Shown here: positions 1 to 5,205 of the stretch, in pieces | Layout: every line of letters begins with the position of its first letter | Position numbering within the stretch: position 1 is the stretch's first letter | DNA from: Gammaproteobacteria bacterium | GTDB taxonomy: Bacteria; Pseudomonadota; Gammaproteobacteria; Chromatiales; Chromatiaceae | Length of the DNA: 5,205 bases | NCBI GenBank assembly: GCA_030621975.1 | Contig: JAUXGQ010000182.1 | Span: 1 to 5,205, forward strand | Reading direction: 5' to 3' | Notes under the pieces: generated by a model | What the model saw: only the letters and a program-made list of their open reading frames with translations | Database searches by the model: none | What the model was told of the DNA's origin: nothing | Made by a program: the position numbers and the translations under genes

Positions 1-345
1 CACCGTGGCCTTCGAACTGCGGCCGTCCTGCAACAATACCTGGATCTCGCCAAGGTCCAGGCCATCGAGGAGGTCGAGATCGAGTGCCAGGCTCCGGATC
101 TGGAGCTATTGTTAGCGGACTGGCTGAATGCGCTGGTCTACGAGATGGCGGTACGCGGGTTGTTGTTCAGCCGTTTTCAGGTGAGCATCGAAGCGAATCA
201 CCTGACCGCCAGGGCCCAGGGTGAACCTGTAGATCGTGCCCGTCACCAGCCGGCGGTAGAGATCAAAGGTGCCACCTACACGGAACTGCATGTCGATGCG
301 AGACCCGAGGGCGGTTGGCGGGCCCAATGCGTGGTGGACGTGTAA
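1..345 (+). CDS. Archease (RtcB activator), 5'-truncated by the window edge
   Basis: This is the C-terminal part of an archease, the small acidic metal-binding protein that promotes RtcB guanylylation and lets the ligase turn over repeatedly. The frame is open from nt 1 to the TAA at 343-345. Family hallmarks run in order: an acidic strand (EEVEIE, about nt 67-84), the helix ADWLNALVYE (nt 115-144), GLLFSRF (nt 157-177), the turn GEPVD then ARHQPAVE (nt 223-264), KGATYTEL (nt 265-288), and the terminal strand ending VVDV. The final Asp-Val is conserved in the family and belongs to the metal site. The N-terminal part, including the usual HxADIG-type segment, lies outside the window. The first 20 or so nt look odd in this frame: the archease-like AFE occurs in frame 2 (nt 8-16), which may mean an indel (see findings). 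The rtcB gene follows 66 bp downstream, the expected partner. Family identity is confident; whether the gene is intact at its 5' end is uncertain. Confidence 0.88.
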   Translation, partial: HRGLRTAAVLQQYLDLAKVQAIEEVEIECQAPDLELLLADWLNALVYEMAVRGLLFSRFQVSIEANHLTARAQGEPVDRARHQPAVEIKGATYTELHVDARPEGGWRAQCVVDV

Positions 346-411
346 TGACCGGCCCCGTCCGAACCCCAGTTTCTCTTTGCCGGCCCGGTATCATCGAAGT
401 GGAGACACCCC

Positions 412-1842
412 ATGGACCCCGCACAGTTTGACCGTCGTTCCGAGTATGAGTGGGAGATCCCCGTGTCTGGCGCCATGCGGGTCCCCGCGGTCATCTTCGC
501 CAGCGAGGAGCTCATCGCCGACATGGACCAGAAGGTCTACGAGCAGGCGGTCAATGTAGCCACCCTGCCGGGGATCGTACAGGCTGCCTACGCCATGCCG
601 GATGCCCACTGGGGATACGGTTTTCCCATCGGCGGCGTCGCCGCCTTCGACCCCGAGCAGGGCGGCGTGGTGTCGGCCGGGGGCGTCGGCTTCGACATCT
701 CCTGCGGGGTGCGCACCCTGCACACCGGGCTCAGGCACGAGCAACTGGAACCGCTCAGAGAGCAACTGGCCAACAGGCTGTTCCAGACCATACCGGCCGG
801 CGTAGGCAGCACCGGCCGGATACGACTGAGCATGGGCGAGATGGATCGAATGCTGACCGGCGGCGCCCGCTGGGCGGTCAAGCAGGGGTATGGGTACCGG
901 GAGGATCTCGATCACATCGAAGAACAGGGGTGTATGGCCGGGGCAGTGCCGGAAATGGTCTCCGACCACGCCAAAAAAAGGCAGCGCAACGAGATGGGGA
1001 CCCTGGGTTCAGGTAACCATTATCTCGAGCTACAGCAGGTCATGGAGATATTCGACCGGGACATCGCCACCGCCTTCTCACTCGCCCCCGGCGACATCCT
1101 CATCAGCATCCACTGCGGCTCCAGGGGACTGGGACATCAGATCGGTACCGAGTTTATGAAGAGCATGGCCGTCACCGCAGGTCAGTACGGCATCCACCTG
1201 CCCGACCGTGAACTTGCCTGCGCCCCATTGGACTCCCCGCTGGGCCAACGCTACCTGGGCGCCATGCGCGCCGGCATCAACTGCGCCCTGGCCAACCGCC
1301 AGATCATCACTCACCTGGCGCGTGAGACCTTTGCCGAGGTGATACCGGAGGCAGACCTCACCCTGCTCTATGACGTCTCCCACAACACCTGCAAGCTCGA
1401 AGAACACCGGATCGACGACCGTCCCCGGCAACTTTATGTGCACCGTAAGGGGGCCACCCGAGCCTTCGGACCAGGCCACGCCGACCTGCCCCCCGCCTTC
1501 AAAGCGGTGGGCCAACCGGTGCTCATCGGCGGTTCCATGGGCACCGCCTCCTACATCCTGGCAGGCACCAGAGAAGCGGAGACACGCTCTTTCAGTTCCG
1601 CCTGCCACGGTGCCGGCCGCGCCATGAGCCGCCGCGCCGCCACCCGCAAGTGGCGCGGGCGGAATCTGGTGGACGAACTGGCGGCGCGGGGCATCCTTAT
1701 CCGCAGCCCTTCGCTGCGCGGTGTCGCGGAAGAGGCCCCCGGGGCATACAAGGACGTCAGTGCTGTAGTGGACGCCACGCATCGAGCCGGTCTCGCCAGG
1801 AAAGTGGCACGACTCGAGCCTCTGATCTGTATCAAGGGATGA
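412..1842 (+). CDS. rtcB: RNA-splicing ligase RtcB (3'-phosphate/5'-OH RNA ligase)
   Basis: RtcB is a cytosolic, GTP- and Mn2+-dependent ligase that joins RNA 3'-phosphate or 2',3'-cyclic phosphate ends to 5'-OH ends in tRNA splicing or RNA repair. At 476 aa this protein matches the long archaeal-type form (P. horikoshii 481 aa) rather than the 408 aa E. coli form. The visible motifs are AMPDAHWGYGFPIGG (61-75), GGVGFDISCGVR with metal ligands D95 and C98 (90-101), GSGNHYLE with N202 and H203 (199-206), HCGSRG with H234, DVSHN with H324, VHRKGATRAF (343-352), GGSMGTASY (373-381), and CHGAGR (398-403). H399 in the last motif is the expected guanylylated nucleophile, 77 residues from the end as in P. 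horikoshii H404. The C-terminus ends ICIKG, with the conserved guanine-contacting lysine. No key residue is missing. The ATG at 412 is supported by GGAG at 401-404 (7 nt spacer) and by the usual N-terminal WEIP and AMRVPA segments. The upstream archease gene is its activator. I see no RtcR or RtcA gene in the window. Confidence 0.98.
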   Translation: MDPAQFDRRSEYEWEIPVSGAMRVPAVIFASEELIADMDQKVYEQAVNVATLPGIVQAAYAMPDAHWGYGFPIGGVAAFDPEQGGVVSAGGVGFDISCGVRTLHTGLRHEQLEPLREQLANRLFQTIPAGVGSTGRIRLSMGEMDRMLTGGARWAVKQGYGYREDLDHIEEQGCMAGAVPEMVSDHAKKRQRNEMGTLGSGNHYLELQQVMEIFDRDIATAFSLAPGDILISIHCGSRGLGHQIGTEFMKSMAVTAGQYGIHLPDRELACAPLDSPLGQRYLGAMRAGINCALANRQIITHLARETFAEVIPEADLTLLYDVSHNTCKLEEHRIDDRPRQLYVHRKGATRAFGPGHADLPPAFKAVGQPVLIGGSMGTASYILAGTREAETRSFSSACHGAGRAMSRRAATRKWRGRNLVDELAARGILIRSPSLRGVAEEAPGAYKDVSAVVDATHRAGLARKVARLEPLICIKG

Positions 1843-1875
1843 TGGGCCGTTGCCGGCTTGAGGCATTGACCGCCT

Positions 1876-1890
1876 TGCATTTCAAATGCA
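1876..1890. repeat. Short palindrome in the rtcB/carS-like gap
   Basis: TGCATTT-C-AAATGCA is a perfect 7 bp inverted repeat around a single central base, lying 33 nt after the rtcB stop. As RNA it could extend by pairing CGC (1871-1873) with GCG (1891-1893) across a 2-nt bulge. No T-run follows, so it does not look like an intrinsic terminator. An operator or a processing hairpin is possible, and chance cannot be excluded. Confidence 0.35.
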
Positions 1891-1944
1891 GCGTCCGGCG
1901 GGCTGGAACACGATAACTCCACGCTTCCACAACAGGTCGCTCTG

Positions 1945-2430
1945 GTGCCTACCAAAGAGTTTTTTATCTTGTTACTTCTGCTGGCGGCAAATGGCACACC
2001 TTTATTAGTTCGCATGGCCCTAGGCAAGCGCTGGAGGCGGCCGCTGGACGCTGGCCGGGTGCTGGCCGATGGACGAGCCTTGTTCGGCCCATCTAAGACG
2101 CTGGCCGGACTGGTAGCGGCCTTACTGGCCAGCACGCTATTGGCATTGATCCTCGGTTTCGGCTGGTCGGTCGGTCTGTTGGTCGGCGGCTTCGCCATGC
2201 TGGGGGACCTGTTTTCGAGTTTCGTCAAACGACGTATGGGATTGCGTTCCAGTGCCATGGCGTTGGGGCTGGATCAGGTGCCCGAGTCGTTGTTTCCCCT
2301 GGTGGTATGCGCTCCCCTGCTGGACCTTTCCTGGACCCAGGTGTCTCTGTTGACGCTGGCCTTCCTGATTTCGGAACTGCTGCTGTCGCGCCTCGCTTTT
2401 CACTTAGGGTTTCGTCAACATCCTTACTAA
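1945..2430 (+). CDS. carS: CDP-archaeol synthase family (CarS/DUF46) membrane protein
   Basis: This 161 aa integral membrane protein belongs to the CarS family. Archaeal members transfer CMP from CTP to the unsaturated archaetidic acid precursor, giving CDP-archaeol, and are distant relatives of bacterial CdsA. The family signature is intact: ANGTP (15-19), PLDAGR (33-38), DGRALFGPSKT (42-52), a GDLFSSFVKRR block (87-97) with D88 and K95-R97, then GLDQVPES (108-115). Hydrophobic segments lie near 5-22, 54-73, 75-90, 116-127 and 132-152, fitting about five membrane spans. The start is a GTG with a weak AGG at 1934-1936. The frame is open back to a TGA at 1867, but I see no ATG, GTG or TTG start in it before 1945, and the first helix begins at once. 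The archaeal substrate is not expected in a bacterium, so the real lipid substrate is unknown; the symbol denotes the family only. The gene lies 102 bp after rtcB and may share its transcript. Confidence 0.88.
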   Translation: MPTKEFFILLLLLAANGTPLLVRMALGKRWRRPLDAGRVLADGRALFGPSKTLAGLVAALLASTLLALILGFGWSVGLLVGGFAMLGDLFSSFVKRRMGLRSSAMALGLDQVPESLFPLVVCAPLLDLSWTQVSLLTLAFLISELLLSRLAFHLGFRQHPY

Positions 2431-2443
2431 GGGCTCGCGCAAA

Positions 2444-2472
2444 AATAAGTGGCACTGACGCGCCACATTATT
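2444..2472. terminator. Probable bidirectional terminator hairpin between convergent genes
   Basis: AATAA-GTGGC (2444-2453) pairs with GCCAC-a-TTATT (2462-2472) around an 8-nt loop, leaving one bulged A at 2467. On the minus strand the GTGGC/GCCAC stem is followed by TTATTTTT, a typical intrinsic-terminator tail for the dipeptidase transcript. On the plus strand the stem is followed by TTATTCTAAT, a weaker U-rich tail, 13 nt after the CarS-like stop. The GC core is only 5 bp, so efficiency may be modest. The position between convergent genes supports the call. Confidence 0.5.
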
Positions 2473-2473
2473 C

Positions 2474-2498
2474 TAATCATCGACTGGATACCTGATTA
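2474..2498. repeat. Inverted repeat TAATCA/TGATTA in the convergent intergenic region
   Basis: TAATCA (2474-2479) is mirrored by TGATTA (2493-2498) with 13 nt between. The arms are short and AT-rich. It sits next to the putative terminator hairpin and could be a second weak hairpin or a chance match. No protein site is recognised. Confidence 0.25.
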
Positions 2499-2532
2499 TC
2501 CCCGAGGAGGCATTTTTATCGGCTCGAACCGT

Positions 2533-3714
2533 TTAATCGGAACCCGCAAAAAACCGCCGCAGAAATCTCAATACATTCCCGCCCATGATCCCGACAATCT
2601 CCACTTCTGAAAACCCGGCCGCCTGCAGCGCCTCGGTCAGTCGCGGCAGACCGGTGACGTCGAAAGGGGTGGTCACGGCACCATCGAAATCGCTACCCAG
2701 GGCCAGATACTCCGCGCCCACGAGATCGGCGCTATAACGCAGCGCCTTGACGATATCCTCAACCCGGGTTCCACATACCGCGTGTTCGAAAAAGCCGATA
2801 CCGATGATCCCCCCGGAGCTGGAGATGGCCTGCAGGTGTTCATCGGAGAGATTGCGCCGGTGGTCGCAGGTCCCCCGCACCCCGGTATGAGAAGAGATCA
2901 ACGGCCCGGTGACGATCGTCAATACATCATCGATGAGCCGATCCGAGCTGTGTGCCAGATCGAGGATCATCGGTTTCGCCTCGATGCGCTGCACCAGTGC
3001 CCGGCCAAATGCGGTCAGTCCCGCTTTATCCGTGCCCTGACCGGAACCCCCTACCCTGTTGTCGAACAGGTGCACCAGTCCGATCATGCGGTAGCCGGCG
3101 TCATAGAGCCGGTCCAGGTTCTCCAGCTTCCCCTCCAGGGCATGGGCACCCTCGAGTGCCAACAGGGCACCCACCGTCTGATCCGGGGAGTCGTGTCGGC
3201 TCAGCATGCGTTCTAAAGAAGGGGCATCCGTGACCAGCATCAAACCGCCCTGGGAACGGTCGACGAAGCGCCGCAGTTTATGGGCCTGATACAGCGCCCG
3301 CTCCAGCAGACTGCCCCAGGTGGGGGGTGGCCACAACTGGGCCATCGTCAGCAAGGTAATACTGTCCGTATCCGCGGCATTGGCCTCATAGTTCAGATCT
3401 TTGGGGACTTTGGTGACGGCACTGAACACCTGCAGCCCGACATTGGCCTGCCTGAGGCGGGGCAGGTCCAGGTGCCCGTACTCAGCGCGTTCGAGCAGGT
3501 CGCGATCCCACAACAGGGTGTCGGCATGCAGATCCGCGACGAACAATCCATCATGTGATGTGCGTGCACGAGCGGAAACAGCGTAGGGAGGCTTGTCGAT
3601 CACGCGATTGAATAATCGTTCCACCCGTGGCGGCAATTGCCACGCCAGTATCGACAGCACCGCTACCAGCGCCACCAGGATCACGCCTATCACGACCGAT
3701 CGACGCGGCTTCAT
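2533..3714 (-). CDS. Membrane-anchored M19 (renal dipeptidase-type) dipeptidase
   Basis: This is a binuclear-zinc dipeptidase of peptidase family M19, whose members hydrolyse dipeptides, including those with a C-terminal D-residue. Numbered from the start used here (393 aa), the metal and catalytic residues are DLHADT with H63 and D65, ALEGAH with bridging E188, DLAHSS with H255, SSHTGVRG with H276, RRN (286-288), and GSDFDG with D342. The 21-residue spacing between the last two histidines matches renal dipeptidase (H198/H219). Residues 6-25 form one hydrophobic helix after KPRR, and no lipobox cysteine follows. The enzyme is therefore probably anchored in the inner membrane with its domain in the periplasm. 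The ATG at 3714-3712 overlaps the hydrolase stop as ATGA and has GGA 9 nt upstream. The alternative ATG at 3723 lacks a usable ribosome-binding site, and the longest open frame (to 3771) would run 61 nt into the hydrolase gene. The true substrate is unknown; turnover of peptidoglycan-derived or other D-amino-acid dipeptides is a guess. Confidence 0.93.
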   Translation of the reverse strand: MKPRRSVVIGVILVALVAVLSILAWQLPPRVERLFNRVIDKPPYAVSARARTSHDGLFVADLHADTLLWDRDLLERAEYGHLDLPRLRQANVGLQVFSAVTKVPKDLNYEANAADTDSITLLTMAQLWPPPTWGSLLERALYQAHKLRRFVDRSQGGLMLVTDAPSLERMLSRHDSPDQTVGALLALEGAHALEGKLENLDRLYDAGYRMIGLVHLFDNRVGGSGQGTDKAGLTAFGRALVQRIEAKPMILDLAHSSDRLIDDVLTIVTGPLISSHTGVRGTCDHRRNLSDEHLQAISSSGGIIGIGFFEHAVCGTRVEDIVKALRYSADLVGAEYLALGSDFDGAVTTPFDVTGLPRLTEALQAAGFSEVEIVGIMGGNVLRFLRRFFAGSD

Positions 3715-4502
3715 CTCAGACATTCCATCAGGATCTGCATAAACTCCTCCGGTTTTTCGGCATACAGCCAATGTCCGGTAGCGGCCATCATGCGCATCCG
3801 GGCGTGGGGAAACAGTGCCATGATACGCTGCATGGCGGTCTGGTCCACATAATCTGAACGCTCAGCGTAGACGAAACAGGCGGGGCCGGGAAACTGCTGC
3901 TGGCCGGACAGCGGTGGAAAATCCATCAGGGTGTGTATCTGTTCCGACACCACCTCCAGGTTGATACGCCAGTAGTATCGGTCGTCCCGAAAAGCGAGGT
4001 TCTGGAGTAGATAGTTTACCAGCGCCGGATTGCCCAACCTGTCCAACAGGCGGGTCTGGGCCTCGGCACGGCTGTTCAGGCGCCCGGTATCCAATGCTTG
4101 AAGCGCGGAAATAATGGTAGCGAAGCGATTGGCGTAGCGCACCGGCGCCATATCCGCGGCCAGCAGACGATCGACCCGCTCAGGATGCTGCAGGGCAAGC
4201 CACATGGCGACTTTGGCGCCCATGCTATGCCCTATGACAGCCACCTGCTCCAGCTGTAATTGGTCCAGCAAACGCAACACATCCCCGCTCATCGCCGGGT
4301 AGTCCATGCTCGCGGCATGCGGCGACCGTCCATGGTTGCGAAGATCCGGGCAGATCACCCGATAGCGATCTTGGAGTTGGCGGACGATGCCGTGCCAGTT
4401 GACCGACGAACCGAACAGCCCGTGCAGAAACACCAGTGCGGGCCGGCTGTCCGATGGCTGCCCGTATTCACGGTAGTAGAGAGCGTATGTGTTCACGAAC
4501 AT
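3711..4502 (-). CDS. Alpha/beta hydrolase, YbfF-like esterase
   Basis: This 263 aa protein is a single-domain alpha/beta hydrolase closely resembling E. coli YbfF, an esterase active on short acyl and acyl-CoA-type esters in vitro. The motifs are FLHGLFGS with the oxyanion HG (25-32), PDLRNHGRS (52-60), DYPAMSGDV (67-75), the nucleophile elbow GHSMGAKVAM with S93 (91-100), AADMAP with D117, and TGHWLYAEKPEEF with H244 (242-254). S93-D117-H244 is the likely triad; the acid sits 24 residues after the serine, which fits the arrangement I recall for YbfF rather than the commoner late Asp. No signal peptide is present, so it is probably cytosolic. The ATG at 4502 has no clear Shine-Dalgarno sequence; the preceding bases are A/T-rich, and no better in-frame start is seen. 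It lies 40 bp after the lpdA stop and overlaps the dipeptidase start by 4 nt. The physiological substrate cannot be told from the sequence. Confidence 0.93.
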   Translation of the reverse strand: MFVNTYALYYREYGQPSDSRPALVFLHGLFGSSVNWHGIVRQLQDRYRVICPDLRNHGRSPHAASMDYPAMSGDVLRLLDQLQLEQVAVIGHSMGAKVAMWLALQHPERVDRLLAADMAPVRYANRFATIISALQALDTGRLNSRAEAQTRLLDRLGNPALVNYLLQNLAFRDDRYYWRINLEVVSEQIHTLMDFPPLSGQQQFPGPACFVYAERSDYVDQTAMQRIMALFPHARMRMMAATGHWLYAEKPEEFMQILMECLR

Positions 4503-4542
4503 AATAAATGGCCGTGGCTAAATTTCTATTGCCCCTAAACGC

Positions 4543-5205
4543 TTACTTCTTTCGTTTCCGTGGCGGCAACAGATCGGTGATGCTGCCTTCAGCCATCTCC
4601 GCGGCGAAGCAGACGGTCTCCGACAGGGTGGGATGTGGATGTATTGTCAGGCCTATATCCTCGGCATCCGCACCCATCTCCAGTGCCAACACCGTCTCCG
4701 CAATCAGTTCCCCGGCATTGGTACCCACTATGCCCGCGCCGAGGATGCGCTTGGTTTCGGGATCGAACAACAGCTTGGTAAAACCCTCGTCACGGCCTAT
4801 CCCCAGGGAACGACCACTGGCGGCCCAGGGAAACATCCCTTTTTCGTAGGCTATACCCTGCTGTTTAGCCTCGGTTTCGGTCAAGCCCATCCAGGCGATT
4901 TCCGGATCGGTATAGGCCACCGACGGAATGCTGAGAGGGTCGAACTGTGCAGGCTTCCCCGCGATCACCTCTGCCGCCACCTTGCCTTCATGGGTTGCCT
5001 TGTGGGCCAGCATCGGATTGCCCACCACATCGCCAATGGCGAATATATGGGGCGCGCTGGTGCGTTGGTGCTGGTCCACGGCTATGAACCCCCGCTCATC
5101 CACATCCACACCCGCGGCTTCCGCCCCTATCCGGTGACTGTTCGGGCGCCGGCCCACAGCCACCAACACCTTGTCGTAGAACTCCGATTCCGGTACATCC
5201 TTCCC
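4543..5205 (-). CDS. lpdA: Dihydrolipoamide dehydrogenase (E3), C-terminal part, cut by the window edge
   Basis: This is the FAD/NAD+ disulfide oxidoreductase that reoxidises the dihydrolipoyl arm of the pyruvate and 2-oxoglutarate dehydrogenase complexes. The frame is open to nt 5205, so the N-terminal half, with the FAD Rossmann motif and the redox CxxxxC, is outside the window. The visible 220 residues compare with about 474 for the full E. coli enzyme. They contain the end of the NAD domain (VLVAVGRRPN, 13-22), the FAD-contacting IFAIGDVVG with LAHKATHEG (54-73), and the dimerisation domain from about residue 92 (IPSVAYTDPEIAWMG). The catalytic dyad follows in HPHPTLSE (189-196), with H191 and E196 five residues apart, like H445/E450 in E. 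coli. The C-terminus EGSITDL plus a basic tail closely resembles E. coli Lpd, which favours the pyruvate dehydrogenase E3 over mercuric or glutathione reductase. The hydrolase gene follows 40 bp downstream with no obvious terminator between them. Confidence 0.96.
   Translation of the reverse strand, partial: GKDVPESEFYDKVLVAVGRRPNSHRIGAEAAGVDVDERGFIAVDQHQRTSAPHIFAIGDVVGNPMLAHKATHEGKVAAEVIAGKPAQFDPLSIPSVAYTDPEIAWMGLTETEAKQQGIAYEKGMFPWAASGRSLGIGRDEGFTKLLFDPETKRILGAGIVGTNAGELIAETVLALEMGADAEDIGLTIHPHPTLSETVCFAAEMAEGSITDLLPPRKRKK

Noticed and set aside
348..389. Imperfect inverted repeat ACCGGCC (348-354) and GGCC-c-GGT (382-389) in the archease-rtcB gap
   Set aside because: It has a long 27-nt loop, a bulge and no U-tract. 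In a GC-rich gap this is weak evidence for a terminator or attenuator.
391..969. Long open frame on the minus strand (192 codons) opposite rtcB
   Set aside because: It is antisense to a fully conserved rtcB segment and has no recognisable motif. Long antisense frames are expected in GC-rich coding DNA.
1078..2258. Two long minus-strand open frames (1078-1866 and 1551-2258) opposite rtcB and the CarS-like gene
   Set aside because: They overlap each other and well-supported plus-strand genes, and their composition is low-complexity and lacks family motifs, so they are shadows.
2504..2520. Strong Shine-Dalgarno-like GAGGAGG (2504-2510) on the plus strand
   Set aside because: No ATG, GTG or TTG lies at a usable distance. 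Only ATC at 2518 has the right spacing; it would open a 30-codon frame antisense to the dipeptidase 3' end. Most likely chance.
3715..3771. N-terminal extension of the dipeptidase to 3771, or a start at 3723
   Set aside because: The extension lies wholly inside the hydrolase gene. The start at 3723 has no spaced ribosome-binding site, whereas 3714 has GGA 9 nt upstream and an ATGA overlap.
4503..4542. Possible promoter or terminator in the 40 bp between lpdA and the hydrolase
   Set aside because: It is A/T-rich but has no convincing -35/-10 pair and no stem-loop, so it is better read as an intra-operon spacer.

Overview
The window reads as GC-rich (by eye about 60%) chromosomal DNA from a bacterium. 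The best guess is a gammaproteobacterium, because the dihydrolipoamide dehydrogenase C-terminus and the YbfF-like esterase closely resemble enterobacterial and chromatialean proteins. The exact lineage is inference. There is no rRNA, tRNA, CRISPR array, transposase or insertion-sequence end. The window is densely packed with two convergent gene blocks.

Left block, plus strand (1-2430). It opens with the 3' part of an archease gene. The RNA ligase gene rtcB follows after 66 bp, and a small integral membrane protein of the CDP-archaeol synthase (CarS/DUF46) family after a further 102 bp. Archease and RtcB are known partners: RtcB joins RNA 2',3'-cyclic phosphate or 3'-phosphate ends to 5'-OH ends, and archease promotes guanylylation and multiple turnover of RtcB. 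The RtcB here is complete and has every metal ligand and the guanylylated histidine. The CarS-like gene is co-directional, but a functional link to RNA repair is not shown by the sequence.

Junction (2431-2532). This 102 bp convergent intergenic region holds a GC-cored hairpin flanked by A/T tracts, probably a bidirectional terminator, and a second short inverted repeat.

Right block, minus strand (read from 5205 down to 2533). It holds the C-terminal 220 codons of a dihydrolipoamide dehydrogenase (E3), a YbfF-like alpha/beta hydrolase after 40 bp, and a membrane-anchored M19 dipeptidase. The dipeptidase start codon overlaps the hydrolase stop as ATGA. The spacing suggests one transcript, with the last two genes translationally coupled.

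I do not see a clearly new biological system. The points most worth following are the bacterial CarS homologue beside an RNA-repair pair, a possible break in the 5' part of the archease gene, and small ORFs that bridge both gaps of the left block.
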